Assembly (NCBI GenBank): GCA_963707895.1
Contig: CAVPRS010000002.1
Location: 310,001 to 374,000 of the forward strand
Origin: Fodinibacter sp963707895
Lineage (GTDB): Bacteria; Actinomycetota; Actinomycetes; Actinomycetales; Dermatophilaceae
Length of the DNA stretch: 64,000 nucleotides
Reading direction: 5' to 3'
Both the position numbers and the translations under genes were made by a program. Shown here piece after piece: positions 16,579 to 27,045 of the stretch. The notes below the pieces were generated by a model. The model searched no databases, was not told the origin of the DNA, and saw only the letters and a program-made list of their open reading frames with translations. The first letter of the stretch is position 1. The number at the start of each line of letters is the position of its first letter.

Positions 16579-18060
16579 ATGCCCACCGCGACAGTCTCCG
16601 CCACCCGCACCGCACGCCTCGTCGGCGCATTGGGAGCCGGGCGTCCGGCGTACCGTGCCCTCGCCGACGCGCTGCGCCTCGCGGTCGCCGACGGGCGGAT
16701 CCCCGCCGGCACCCGGCTGCCGAGCGAGCGCGAGCTCACCGCCGCCCTCGACGTCAGCCGCACCACCGTGACCCGCGCGTATGCCGTGCTGCGCGACAGC
16801 GGCTACCTCACCTCCCGCCGGGGGTCAGGGTCGGTCGCCACCCTCCCCGCGGCGGGTCGCCGCCGGGCGGCGGGCGGGTCGCTCTTCCCGGCCGACGTCG
16901 ACGAGGGCGTCATCGACCTCACCTGTGCCGCGAGCCGCGCACCGGCCGGCATCATCGAGGCCTACGAACGGGCGCTCGGCCAGCTCCCCCGCTACCTCGC
17001 CGGCGCCGGCTACCTCACCCTCGGGGTGCCCGAGCTGCGCGAGGTGATCGCCGACCGCTACACCGCCCGCGGCCTGCCGACCAGCGCCGACGACGTGCTC
17101 GTGACGTCGGGTGCGGTGGCCGGCATCGGCGTGGTGCTGCGGGCCCTGCTCGGCCACGGCGACCGGGTCGTCGTCGAGACCCCGACCTACCCCAACACCG
17201 TCGACGCGCTGCGCCGCGGCGGCGCCCGGCTGGTGCCGCTGGCGATGGACCCCGACGGCTGGGACGTCACCGAGTCGGCCCGCACGGTGCGCTCCGCCGG
17301 GGCGAAGGCGGCGCTGTTGATCCCCGACTTCCACAACCCGACCGGCGCGCTCATGGGCGACGAGGACCGGGCCGTGCTGGCCAGGGCCCTGCGGCACTCG
17401 CGCACCGTGCCGGTCGTCGACGAGACGATCGCCGAGGTCGACCTCGAGGGCGGCCCGATGCCGCGGCCGTTCGCCGCGCACGACCCGCGCACGGTCAGCG
17501 TGGGCAGCTCGTCGAAGTCGCACTGGGGCGGCCTGCGCACCGGCTGGATCCGCGCTCCGCGGGCCCTGCTACCCGCCCTCGTGGACGCCCGGGTCACGGC
17601 CGACCTCGGGGCGCCGGTGCTCGAGCAGCTGGTGCTGCTCGAGCTGATGAAGATCTCCCCCGGGCTCACCACGCAGCGACGCGACGACCTGCGCGAGGCA
17701 CGCGACGCCCTGGTGGCCGCACTCGGGGTCCGCCTGCCCGAGCTGCACTTCCGGGTGCCACGCGGCGGGCTGTTCCTCTGGTGCGAGCTGCCCGACGGCG
17801 TCGACGCGACCGGGGTGGCGCTGGCCGCGGAGCACGAGGGCCTGCTCGTCGCCGCTGGTCCCCGCTTCGCGGTGACGGGTGGGCTCGACCGGTGGGTGCG
17901 GGTGCCCTACGTGCTCGCGCCCGAGGTCATGGTCGAGGCCGTCGAGCGACTGGGCCGCGCCGTCGACAGGGTGCGGTCCGGCGGTGCCGGCTCGCAGGAC
18001 AGCGGGAGCAGGGCCACGCGACCCGGCCTGGGAAGGACGTCGCGGCCGCTCGTGGCCTGA
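16579..18060 (+). CDS. yczR: MocR-type regulator, GntR HTH fused to aminotransferase (YczR)
   Basis: 493 residues. N-terminal winged helix of the GntR family ('YRALADALRLAVADGRIPAGTRLPSERELTAALDVSRTTVTRAYAVL', about 25-90) joined to a fold-type I aminotransferase-like domain. PLP Lys is Lys313 in 'GSSSKSHWGGLRTGW', and 'NPTGALM' is the Asn-Pro loop. MocR proteins use PLP or an amino compound as effector rather than acting as enzymes. The divergent yczE identifies the YczR subgroup. An alternative upstream ATG at 16552 is in frame. The Gly/Ser/Arg-rich C-terminal extension after residue 465 is unusual. Confidence 0.9.
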   Translation: MPTATVSATRTARLVGALGAGRPAYRALADALRLAVADGRIPAGTRLPSERELTAALDVSRTTVTRAYAVLRDSGYLTSRRGSGSVATLPAAGRRRAAGGSLFPADVDEGVIDLTCAASRAPAGIIEAYERALGQLPRYLAGAGYLTLGVPELREVIADRYTARGLPTSADDVLVTSGAVAGIGVVLRALLGHGDRVVVETPTYPNTVDALRRGGARLVPLAMDPDGWDVTESARTVRSAGAKAALLIPDFHNPTGALMGDEDRAVLARALRHSRTVPVVDETIAEVDLEGGPMPRPFAAHDPRTVSVGSSSKSHWGGLRTGWIRAPRALLPALVDARVTADLGAPVLEQLVLLELMKISPGLTTQRRDDLREARDALVAALGVRLPELHFRVPRGGLFLWCELPDGVDATGVALAAEHEGLLVAAGPRFAVTGGLDRWVRVPYVLAPEVMVEAVERLGRAVDRVRSGGAGSQDSGSRATRPGLGRTSRPLVA

Positions 18061-18074
18061 CTATCGTTGCCCCG

Positions 18075-19046
18075 GTGACCACCGACCAGCCGGCTCCCCT
18101 GCTCGACCTCCTGGCGACCCTCGACCTCGAGGAGCTCGGCTCGGCGCAGGTGAGCGTGCAGCCCCTGTCGACGGCCGGTGCGCTCGCCGGCCGGGCACCC
18201 GAGCCGTTGCCCGAGACCTTCGCCGAGGACATCACCCTCTTTCGCGGCCAGAGCCAGAAGCAGCCGCACGGACGGGTGTTCGGCGGCCAGGTGCTCGCCC
18301 AGGGCGTGGTCGCGTGCGGTCGTACCGTGCGCGCCGTCGAGGGTGGCGGCGACCGGCGGCTGCACTCCATCCACGCCTACTTCATGCGCCCCGGGGACGA
18401 CACCCAGCCGATCACCTTCAGCGTCGAGCGGATGCGCGACGGCCGGTCCTTCTCGACCCGGCGGGTGCACGCCATCCAGCACGGCAAGCCGATCCTGTCG
18501 ATGAGCGCGTCGTTCCAGACGCCCGACCAGGGCATGGACCACCAGGACCCGATGCCGGACGCGCCCGACCCGATGACCGTGCCGTCGCTCGTCGACGTGT
18601 TCGCCGGCGTCGACCACCCCGGTGCCCGGCACCTCGCGACGCAGCGCGCCATCGACCTGAGGCACGTGGAGGGCAACCTCTTCGTCACCCCGGCCACCGA
18701 GCAGGTCGCGGACCAGCGGGTGTGGATGCGGGCCATCGGCGAGCTGCCCGACGACCCACTCGTGCACGAGGCCGTGCTCGCCTACGCCTCCGACTACAGC
18801 CTGCTCGAGTCGATCCTGCGTCGCCACGGAAAGGGCTGGCGCACAACGGGCTTGCGCGCGGCGAGTCTCGACCACGCGATGTGGTTCCACCGCCCGGCCC
18901 GGGCCGACCAGTGGCTGCTCTACGCACAGCACTCCCCGTCGGCCCAATCCGGCCGGGGCCTCGGCATCGGCCGGATGTTCACCGCCGACGGCACGCTCGT
19001 GGCCACGGTCGCGCAGGAGGGCATGCTCCGCATCCCGGACGCCTGA
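18075..19046 (+). CDS. tesB: Acyl-CoA thioesterase II (TesB)
   Basis: 323 residues with two hot-dog repeats, as in TesB. 'EDITLFRGQSQKQPHGRVFGGQVLAQGVVACGRTV' opens the first, 'LHSIHAYFMRPGDDTQPITFSVERMRDGRSFSTRRV' is the central strand set, and 'ASLDHAMWFHRP' with its Asp and 'LLYAQHSPSAQSGRGLG' are second-domain signatures. It hydrolyses medium to long acyl-CoA to free acid and CoA in the cytosol. GTG start 14 bases after yczR; not obviously related in function. Confidence 0.95.
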   Translation: MTTDQPAPLLDLLATLDLEELGSAQVSVQPLSTAGALAGRAPEPLPETFAEDITLFRGQSQKQPHGRVFGGQVLAQGVVACGRTVRAVEGGGDRRLHSIHAYFMRPGDDTQPITFSVERMRDGRSFSTRRVHAIQHGKPILSMSASFQTPDQGMDHQDPMPDAPDPMTVPSLVDVFAGVDHPGARHLATQRAIDLRHVEGNLFVTPATEQVADQRVWMRAIGELPDDPLVHEAVLAYASDYSLLESILRRHGKGWRTTGLRAASLDHAMWFHRPARADQWLLYAQHSPSAQSGRGLGIGRMFTADGTLVATVAQEGMLRIPDA

Positions 19047-19067
19047 GCGCCGAGTCGCGGCGACGGC

Positions 19068-20921
19068 TCAGGTGAGGCGGACGACCGCGACCGAGCCGGC
19101 CGGCACCCGCACCGCGTCGCCGACCAGCTGGGTACCGGCGACGTCCCAGGCGAGGAGCAGCTCTGCAGGGCGGCCGGCCAGCGGCACGTCCCGCGGTGCG
19201 CCCGAGAGGTTGACGACCACCGAGGATGCCGGCCGGCCGGCCGGCGCGTGCGTCACGACGACCCAGCGTGCCTCGTCGTCGAACGCGACCGACACGTCGG
19301 CGAACCGGGTGGGTGCGTCGCCGAGCAGCTCGCGGCGCAGGGCGATGCAGTCGGTGTACCAGCGCAGCACCCGCGCGTGCTCGGGCCCGTCACCCTCGGC
19401 CCAGTCGAGGACCGAGGCGTCGCGGGTCGCGGGGTCCTGCGGGTCGGGCACGGCGTCCTCCGACCAGCCATGGGCCCCGAACTCGGCCCGCCGCCCGCGG
19501 CGCACGGCGTCGGCCAGGACGTCGTCGTCGAAGCTCGTGAAGAACTGCCAGGGCGTCGAGGCGGCCCACTCCTCCCCCATGAAGACCATCGGGGTCGTCG
19601 GCGCCAGCAGGTAGAGCGCGGCACCGGCCGCCTGCACCCCCGGCGCGACCGCTGCCGAGATGCGGTCGCCCCTCATCCGGTTACCGACCTGGTCGTGGGT
19701 CTGCAGGTAGCCCAGGAGGCGACGCGCGTCGAGGTGCTCGACGTCGACCGGGCTGCCCCACGGCCGACCACGGAAGGTCGACATGGTGCCGTCGTGGAGG
19801 AACCCGCGGGTGAGCACCTTGGCGAGCACCGCGAGCGGCCCCGCCTCGTCGCGCGCCCCGCCGCCGACGAAGTCGGCGTAGTAGCCGTGCGCCTCGCCGG
19901 TGAGTGCCACGTGCAGGGCATGGTGCACGTCGTCGTCCCACTGGGCCGTCATCCCCCGACCGCCCTCCGACGTCGGGGTGACCATCGAGGTGTCGTTGAG
20001 GTCGCTCTCGGCGACCAGGTCGAGCGGTCGCCCGAGCACGGTCGACAGGGTGGCCACGGTGTCGGACAGCTCGGCGAGGTAGTGCGGCTGCGAGTCGTCC
20101 TTGAGCTCGTGCACGGCGTCGAGGCGCAGTGCGTCGACGTGGAAGTCGCGGAACCAGCGCAGCACGCTCTCGACGAGGAACCGTCGCACCTCGGGCGACC
20201 CGGCGTGGTCGAGGTTGACCGCCGGGCCCCAGGGGGTGTGGTGCCCCTCGGTGAAGTAGGGGCCGAACCGCGAGAGGTAGTTCCCGCTGGCGCCCAGGTG
20301 GTTGTGCACCACGTCGAGGGCGACGCCGAGGCCCCGCGCGTGACAGGCGTCGACGAACCGCTGCAGTGCGACCGGGCCGCCGTAGCCGTCGTGCACGGCC
20401 CAGAGGTCGACGCCGTCGTAGCCCCAGCCCCATCGGCCCGGGAAGGCCGTCACCGGCATCAGCTGCACGACGTCGACGCCGAGCGTGGCGAGGTGGTCGA
20501 GCCGGGCGACGGCGGCGTCGAGGGTGCCCTCCGGCGTGAAGGTGCCCACGTGCAGCTCGTAGACGACCGCGCCCAGCACCCCAGTGCCCGATCGGGGTCC
20601 GCGCCAGCCGTCGTCGGTCCAGTCGAAGCTGCTCGCGTCGAACGTGCGACTCGGTCCGTGGACACCCCGCGGTTGCCACGCGCTGCGCGGGTCGGGCAGG
20701 GCGCCCTCGGCACCGTCGAGCACGAACGCGTAGTCGACGACAGCCCCCTCGGATGCCGCACCGCCGCGGTGCCAGTGCCACCAGCCGTCGCCGGCCGGCG
20801 TCATCGGGTCGCGCCGGGGCTGTGCCTCGGCCGAGCCGTCGGCGGACTCGGGGACGGCGCTCCACTCGACCTCGACGGACTCCGCGAGGGGTGCCCAGAC
20901 CGAGAGGTCGGGTGCGGTCAC
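19068..20921 (-). CDS. treZ: Malto-oligosyltrehalose trehalohydrolase (TreZ)
   Basis: 617 residues. An N-terminal CBM48-like beta domain ('LSVWAPLAESVEVEW', then 'PDPRSAWQP.GVHG.S') precedes the GH13 barrel with 'DVVHNHLG', 'DALRLDAVHEL' (nucleophile Asp), 'LVAESDLND' (acid Glu) and 'LQTHDQVGNR' (Asp). TreZ releases free trehalose from the maltooligosyl-trehalose made by TreY. The GTG start overlaps the treY stop (GTGA). It is last in treX-treY-treZ and the only member that reads without interruption. Confidence 0.95.
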   Translation of the reverse strand: MTAPDLSVWAPLAESVEVEWSAVPESADGSAEAQPRRDPMTPAGDGWWHWHRGGAASEGAVVDYAFVLDGAEGALPDPRSAWQPRGVHGPSRTFDASSFDWTDDGWRGPRSGTGVLGAVVYELHVGTFTPEGTLDAAVARLDHLATLGVDVVQLMPVTAFPGRWGWGYDGVDLWAVHDGYGGPVALQRFVDACHARGLGVALDVVHNHLGASGNYLSRFGPYFTEGHHTPWGPAVNLDHAGSPEVRRFLVESVLRWFRDFHVDALRLDAVHELKDDSQPHYLAELSDTVATLSTVLGRPLDLVAESDLNDTSMVTPTSEGGRGMTAQWDDDVHHALHVALTGEAHGYYADFVGGGARDEAGPLAVLAKVLTRGFLHDGTMSTFRGRPWGSPVDVEHLDARRLLGYLQTHDQVGNRMRGDRISAAVAPGVQAAGAALYLLAPTTPMVFMGEEWAASTPWQFFTSFDDDVLADAVRRGRRAEFGAHGWSEDAVPDPQDPATRDASVLDWAEGDGPEHARVLRWYTDCIALRRELLGDAPTRFADVSVAFDDEARWVVVTHAPAGRPASSVVVNLSGAPRDVPLAGRPAELLLAWDVAGTQLVGDAVRVPAGSVAVVRLT

Positions 20922-23378
20922 GTCTGCCTCACCAGCAGCGCGACCGGGCGGTGCGCCAGCAGCGTGGCCAGCCGCACGTCGCCACCGTCGACCACCGTCT
21001 CGTCGTCGGAGAGCACGTCGTGCCACGTGCCGACCGGGAGCGTGACCGTGGCATCGCCGAAGCCGCCTGTCTGCGCGAGCAGACCCGCGGCGCGGGTGGC
21101 CACCGTCACGACGCGCACGCCGTCGGCATCCCCGCGCCCGAAGGCCAGCGCGTGCTCGCTCGTGGTGGGCAGCCCGGCATACGTCGTGCGGTCGCCGACG
21201 AAGACCCCCGGCAGGTCGCGCCGCACCCCGAGCGCGCGGGCGGTGACCCGCAGCTTCTCGTCGTCGAGGTCGAAGGCCGGCTCGTCGGAGAGCACCCGCT
21301 CGAGCCGCTCGCCGCGGTCGGTCCAGTCGACCGGTCGGCGGTTGTCGGGGTCGACGAGCGAGAGCATCACGATCTCGCAGCCCTGGTAGACGTCAGGGAC
21401 CCCCGGCATGGTCAGCTGGACCAGCTTCTGCGACAACACGTTCGCTCGCACCGAGGGCTCGTGGGCCGTGGTCCAGTCGTCGAGGTGGCGCTGCAGGGCG
21501 GGGTCGCGGAACAGCGCCTTGGCGTAGCCCACCACGGCGTCCTCGTACGCGGCGTCCCCGTCGACCCAGGCCGTGTGCACCTTCGCCTCTCGCACCGCCT
21601 TGATGACGTACTCCTCGAGCCGGGCCCCGGTGATCGGCCAGGTGCCGACCAGGGTCTGCCACAGGAGGTACTCCGTCGGACCGTCGAGCCGCTCGGTGCG
21701 GTGGCCCTCGGCCAGGGTGCGCGCGGTCTGCAGCCAGGTGGCCCAGCCCTCACCGTCCTCCGCGAGCACCATGAGCCGCGCCCGCACGTCCTCGGAGCGC
21801 TTGGTGTCGTGGGTGGTGAGCGTCGTCATCGACGTCGGCCAGGTCGTGGCGAGCTGCTCGCACCACGCGTGGAACTCGTCGACCGGGATCGACAGGTGGT
21901 CGGGGTGGCCGCCCACCTCGTTGGCGCCGGCCAGTCGGAACCACCGGTAGTAGGCGGTGTCCTCGATGCCCTTGGCCATCACGGGTCCGCAGGTCTGCTG
22001 GAAGCGGACCCGGAACTCGTCGGCGGCGGGGCCGCTGTCGACCAGGGCCTGCGGCAGACGGGTGCCGAGCACCAGGGCAACGACGACCGTGAGGGCGTCG
22101 TGGTCGCTCGGGGCGAGCAGGCCCCGGGCACGCGCGGCGGCATCCTCGACGACCGCGGCCTGCTCGGGGTCGACCCCGCGACCGGGCACGACGTACGCCC
22201 GGTACCGGTCCATCGAGATGAGCAGCGCCTCCAGCGCGCGACGGAGCGCAGCCGAGGTCCTCGCCGACCAGGACTCGCCGCACGAGCCGCATCAGGCGGT
22301 CGACCTCGGCCGCCTGGACGTCGTCGACGACGAGCCGCTTGGCCTCGGCGACGACGTCGTCGAGCGCGACCCGGTCGGGCGCGGCATCGGCCCAGAGCCG
22401 GTCGAGCGCGTCGACCCCGGCGGTCGAGGTGAGCACCTGCTGCACCCGAAGCAGCGCGTCGTAGCCGGTGGTGCCGGCGCAGCGCCAGTCGTCGGGCAGC
22501 CGCTCCTCGCCCTCGAGGATCTTCTCGACGACCACCCAGGCGTCGCCGGTGGCGTCGGCCAGCCGCTCGAGGTAGCCGGCGGGGTCGGCCAGGCCATCGG
22601 GGTGGTCGATCCGGAACCCGTCGACCTCGCCGTGGCCGTGCAGCGCCAGCAGCAGGGCGTGGGTGGCCATGAAGACGACGGGGTCCTCGACCCGCACCGC
22701 GACGAGCGAGGTGACGTCGAAGAACCGCCGGTAGTTCAGGGCCTCCCCGGCCTCTCGCCAGCTCGAGAGCCGGTAGGCCTGCGCCTCGACGAGCTCGCGC
22801 AGCGGAAGCGTCTCGGTGCCCGGCGCCACCGGGAGCTCGTCACCGTAGTGCCGCAGGACCCACTCGTGCCCGGTGGGCCCACCGTCGTCGGCGAGGGTGA
22901 CGTCGCCGCGTTCGAGCGCCTGCTCGACCGTGCCACCCAGCACCGGCATCAGGATGCGGTCCTCCTCGGCCACCCAGTCGACGTCGAACCACCCGGCGTA
23001 GGGCGAGCGACGCCCGTCGCGCAGCAGCGACCAGAACGGTGCGTTGAGGTGGGTCGGCTCGGGCACCGTCATGTGGTTGGGCACCACGTCGACGATGATG
23101 CCGAGCCCGGCCTCGCGGCAGGCGGTCACGAGCCGCTGGAACGCCTCGCGCCCACCGGCCTCCTCCGAGATGCGGGTGTGGTCGAGCACGTCGTAGCCGT
23201 GGGTCGACCCCGGCGCCGCCTGGAGCACCGGCGAGAGGTAGAGGTGCGAGACCCCCAGCGAGGCCAGGTACGCCGTGTGCTCGGCCGCCGCGTCGAAGCC
23301 GAACCCGGCGTGCACCTGCAGGCGGTAGGTCGCCGTCGGGACGGTGCGGCCGGGGTCGGGTCGGTGGGCGCTGGGCAT
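20918..23378 (-). pseudogene. treY: Malto-oligosyltrehalose synthase (TreY), frameshifted
   Basis: The two halves read in different frames and together make a full TreY of about 819 residues. The N-terminal half from ATG 23378 has 'TYRLQVHAGFGFDAAAEHTAYLASLGVSHLYLSP', 'DVVPNHM', 'VDGFRIDHPDGL' (nucleophile) and 'VVVEKILEGEE' (acid). It runs to 'RRVLVGEDLG'. The C-terminal half resumes one frame over with 'ALRRALEALLISMDRYRAYVVPG', then 'TLTTHDTKRSED' and 'GVPDVYQGCE'. Removing one G (minus strand, near 22252-22253) joins them as EDLAALRRALEALL. TreY isomerises the terminal maltose of a glucan to trehalose. Either a sequence error or a disrupted enzyme. Confidence 0.9.
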
Positions 23379-23380
23379 CG

Positions 23381-25532
23381 TCACACCTTGGTGGTCGTCG
23401 CGGCTCCGGAGGGCTGGGGCGGTGTCTCGCGGGGGCTGCGGAGCACGATGACCGAGCGCGGCTGGACCTTGAGCTTGCTGCCGGCCACGTGCCACTCGGT
23501 GTCGACGACGTCGGCGCCGGTGTCGATCTCGGCAACCCAGTGCTCGCCCCACTCCTCACCGGGGAGGGTGAAGGAGTCCTCGCCGTGGTCGGCGTTGAAG
23601 ATGACGAGGAAGTCGTCGTCGAGCACCCGCCGTCCCCGCGAGTCGGGCGTCGGGATGGCCTGGCCGTTGAGGAAGACCATGACGGTCTTCGCCTCGCCGT
23701 CGGACCACGCCGACTCGCCCATCGGCTCGCCGGACGGCTGGAACCAGGCGATGTCGCCCAGCTCGGACTGGCCGCCGTGGTCGGCGCTGCCGGCGAAGAA
23801 GCGCCGCCGGCGGAAGACGGCGTGCTCACGGCGCAACCTGGAGACGGCCGCGGTGAACGCGTAGAGGCGCTTCTCGTCGTCGCCGAGGTCCCAGTCGACC
23901 CAGGACAGCTCGTTGTCCTGGCAGTAGACGTTGTTGTTGCCCTGCTGGCTGCGGCCGATCTCGTCGCCGTGGGCGATCATCGGCACACCCTGGCTGAGCA
24001 GGAGCGTGGTGAGGAAGTTGCGCTGCTGGCGCAGGCGCAGGGCGCTCACCTCGGGGTCGTCGGTCGGGCCCTCCTCGCCGCAGTTCCACGACCGGTTGTG
24101 GCTCTCGCCGTCGCGGCCGTCCTCGCCGTTGGCCTCGTTGTGCTTCTCGTTGTAGGACACCAGGTCCCGCAGCGTGAAGCCGTCGTGCGCGGTGACGAAG
24201 TTGATCGACGCGAACGGCTTGCGGCTGCTGTGCTCGTAGAGGTCGCTCGACCCGGTGAGCCGCGAGGCGAACTCGCCGAGCGTGCGGGGCTCGCCCCGCC
24301 AGAAGTCGCGAACTGTGTCGCGGTACTTGCCGTTCCACTCGGTCCACAGCGGCGGGAAGTTGCCGACCTGGTAGCCGCCGTCGCCGACGTCCCACGGCTC
24401 GGCGATCAGCTTGACCTGCGAGATGACCGGGTCCTGCTGGATCAGGTCGAAGAAGGCCGACAGCTTGTCGACCTCGTGGAACTGACGGGCCAGGGTGGCC
24501 GCGAGGTCGAAGCGGAAGCCGTCGACGTGCATCTCGGTGACCCAGTAGCGCAGCGAGTCCATGATCAGCTGCAGCACGTGGGGGTGCCGCATGAGGAGGC
24601 TGTTGCCCGTGCCGGTCGTGTCGTAGTAGTGGCTCTTGTTGTCGTCGACGAGCCGGTAGTAGGCGGCGTTGTCGATGCCCTTGAAGCACAGGGTGGGGCC
24701 GTACTCGTTGCCCTCGGCGGTGTGGTTGTAGACGACGTCGAGGATGACCTCGATGTTGGCCTCGTGCAGGGCCTTGACCATCGCCTTGAACTCGGTGACC
24801 TGCTCGCCGCGCCGGCCCCGCGAGTAGCCGTTGTGCGGCGCGAGGAAGCCGATCGTGTTGTAGCCCCAGTAGTTCGTGAGGCCGCGGTCCTGCAGCGAGG
24901 TGTCCTGCACGAACTGGTGCACCGGCATCAGCTCGAGGGCGGTGATGCCCAGCGTCGTGAGGTGGTCGATGATCGCCGGGTGCGCGATGGCGGCGTAGGT
25001 GCCGCGGATCTCCTCGGGCACCTCGGGGTGGGTCATCGTCATGCCCTTGACGTGGGCCTCGTAGATGACCGTCTCGTGGTACTCGTGCCGCGGCGGCCGG
25101 TCGTGGCCCCAGTCGAAGTAGGGGTTGATGACGACCGACAGCATCGTCTTGCCCAGGTTGTCGTCGGTGTTGCGCTTCTTCGGGTTCTTGAAGTCGTAGG
25201 AGAACAGCGACTGGTCGTTGGTGACCTGCCCCTCGATCGCCTTGGCGTACGGGTCGAGCAGCAGCTTGCTCGGGTCGCAGCGGTGGCCGTGCTCGGGGTC
25301 GTAGGGGCCGTGCACCCGGAACCCGTAGCGCTGCCCCGGCTGGAGGCCGGGCACGTAGGCGTGCCACACGAAGCCGTCGACCTCGGGCAGGTCGAGTCGG
25401 GTCTCGGCACCCGTCGTCGTCGATGAGGCACAGCTCGACCCGCTCGGCCACCTCGCTGAACAGGGCGAAGTTCACGCCGCTGCCGTCGTAGGTGGCGCCG
25501 AGCGGGTACGCCGTTCCGGGCCAGATCTCCAC
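23381..25532 (-). pseudogene. treX: Glycogen debranching enzyme (TreX/GlgX), frameshifted
   Basis: GTG 25532 with GGAAGG upstream starts 'VEIWPGTAYPLGATYDGSGVNFALFSEVAERVELCLIDDDG', the CBM48 N terminus of GlgX/TreX. The frame is then lost at a CCC (plus strand) at 25410-25412. Dropping one base restores 'GAETRLDLPEVDGFVWHAYVPGLQPGQRYGFRVHGPYDPEHG' and about 716 residues, the normal length. The barrel carries 'DVVYNHTAEG', 'VDGFRFDLA' (nucleophile), 'LIAEPWD' (acid) and 'VTAHDGFTL'. The enzyme cleaves alpha-1,6 branches to give linear glucan for TreY. First gene of the operon; treY starts two bases after its stop. Confidence 0.9.
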
Positions 25533-25748
25533 TGGTTGCCTTCCGTGTGTCGTCAAAGGACCAGCGACGCTGCTGGGCAGCGGTCGGCCCATCGGGCCCA
25601 CCGCAGTGCATGCAACCTACCCTCGCGCGGCGGACTCATGAAAAATCGCTGCGTCCTTCGGGTCAGGGGTTCGACCGCCCGGCTCGGTAGGGTCGGGACG
25701 GTCCCACCGTGCCCCGATGCGGGGCCACCACGACCCGAGGAGCCTCAT
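25533..25748. other. Divergent intergenic region treX / fabG-like
   Basis: 216 bases between divergent starts. It holds the treX ribosome binding site (GGAAGG, minus strand) and, at the other end, GAGGAG (25737-25742) for the TTG of the reductase. The tract AAAAATCGC near 25640 is unusually A-rich for this window and may lie near a promoter. No confident -10/-35 pair or hairpin seen. Confidence 0.45.
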
Positions 25749-26504
25749 TTGTCCAGCCAGCGCGTCGCCATCGTCACCGGAGCGGCCCGAGGCATCGGGG
25801 CCGCCACCGCCCAGTGGCTCGCCCGCGACGGCTTCGCGGTGGCCGTGCTCGACCTCGACGAGGCCGCGTGCGAGGAGGTCGCCGGCCGCATCCGTGACGC
25901 CGGTGGCCACGCGCTCGGCGTCGGGGTCGACGTCACCGATGCCACACAGGTCGAGGCGGGCGTGGCCCGCGTGGCCGACGAGCTCGGCCCGCCGGTGGTG
26001 CTCGTGAACAACGCCGGCATCATCCGCGACAACCTGATCTTCAAGATGACCGAGGACGACTGGGACGCCGTGCTCGGTGTGCACCTCAAGGGCGCGTTCC
26101 TCATGACGAGGGCCTGCCAGGCGCACATGACCGCCGAGCGGTACGGCCGCGTCGTCAACCTCTCGTCGTCCTCGGCTCAGGGCAACCGCGGCCAGGCCAA
26201 CTACTCGGCGGCCAAGGCCGGCCTGCAGGGCTTCACCAAGACGCTGGCCATCGAGCTCGGCAAGTTCGGGGTCACGGCCAACGCCGTCGCGCCGGGCTTC
26301 ATCCAGACCGACATGACCGCGGCCACCGCGGCCCGGATCGGCGTCCCGTTCGAGGACTTCATCGCCCACACGGCGCAGCAGATCCCGGTCGGGCGGATCG
26401 GCCAGCCCGACGACATCGCCGCCACCATCGCCTTCCTGGTGTCCGAGGAGGCCGGCTTCGTCTCCGGCCAGGTGATCTACGTCGCCGGGGGACCCCTTGA
26501 CTGA
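25749..26504 (+). CDS. 3-oxoacyl-ACP reductase-like SDR (FabG-like)
   Basis: 251 residues of a classical short-chain dehydrogenase. NAD(P) motif 'TGAARGIG' near the N terminus, 'NNAG' in 'LVNNAGIIRDNL', catalytic Ser in 'NLSSSSAQG', 'YSAAKAG' with Tyr and Lys, and 'APGFIQTDM'. The sequence style ('AHTAQQIPVGRIGQPDDIAATIAFLVSEEAGFVSGQVIYVAGG') is FabG/PhaB-like. The TTG start is supported by GAGGAG six bases upstream. It overlaps the next gene by 8 bases. Confidence 0.93.
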   Translation: MSSQRVAIVTGAARGIGAATAQWLARDGFAVAVLDLDEAACEEVAGRIRDAGGHALGVGVDVTDATQVEAGVARVADELGPPVVLVNNAGIIRDNLIFKMTEDDWDAVLGVHLKGAFLMTRACQAHMTAERYGRVVNLSSSSAQGNRGQANYSAAKAGLQGFTKTLAIELGKFGVTANAVAPGFIQTDMTAATAARIGVPFEDFIAHTAQQIPVGRIGQPDDIAATIAFLVSEEAGFVSGQVIYVAGGPLD

Positions 26505-27009
26505 GACCGCGGTGCCCGACGGTGGGTGGGCCGATGCGCCACGCCCACCGCTCACCGTCGTGCTCACCGACGCCCAGGTCGGGGCGCTGACCGCCGAGGG
26601 GATCCGGGCCACCGAGTACCGGCCCCTCCTCGGGCGGCTCGTCGTGTCCGTGGTCCTCGGGGTGCTGCTCGCCATGACCTGGTCGCCTGTCGTCGGTGTC
26701 CTCGCCGCCGTGGTGCTCATCGCCCTGGCCGCCGGGCTCTTCGTGCTGCGTCGCCGCGCCATCGAGAGGTCGGTCACGCCCGGCTCCGCCCGCACGAGCG
26801 GCTACGACCGGCAGGGGCGCTTCGTGCTCGCGGGCACCGAGCTCGTCGTGCTCTCGCGGGGCTCCGTGGCCGGCCTCGAACGGCGGCCGGGCGGCGTTGC
26901 CGTCATCCGGCGACGAGACCGCAAAGCTGGCCCGGTGGTGCTGCTCGACGAGCTCGTCACCCCGGCCGACGAGACGGTGCTGACCACCACCGTCCCGGTT
27001 CCCGACTGA
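26497..27009 (+). CDS. Hypothetical membrane protein
   Basis: 170 residues from a TTG with GGGGGA upstream. Two adjacent hydrophobic helices (about residues 47-85) lie between an N-terminal soluble stretch and a C-terminal part with 'YDRQGRFVLAGTELVVLSRGSVAGLERRPGGVAVIRRRD', which looks like a short beta-rich cytoplasmic domain. This layout recalls YcxB-like small membrane proteins, but the match is weak. It overlaps the reductase by 8 bases, so it is co-expressed with it. Function unknown. Confidence 0.7.
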   Translation: MTETAVPDGGWADAPRPPLTVVLTDAQVGALTAEGIRATEYRPLLGRLVVSVVLGVLLAMTWSPVVGVLAAVVLIALAAGLFVLRRRAIERSVTPGSARTSGYDRQGRFVLAGTELVVLSRGSVAGLERRPGGVAVIRRRDRKAGPVVLLDELVTPADETVLTTTVPVPD

Positions 27010-27045
27010 CTCACGCCGGGTCCGCAGCCTCGGTACGCTCGCGCC

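Noticed and set aside
23489..25426. 645-codon plus-strand frame opposite treX
   Set aside because: Val/Ala/Arg-rich antisense shadow of the debranching enzyme; no recognisable motif.
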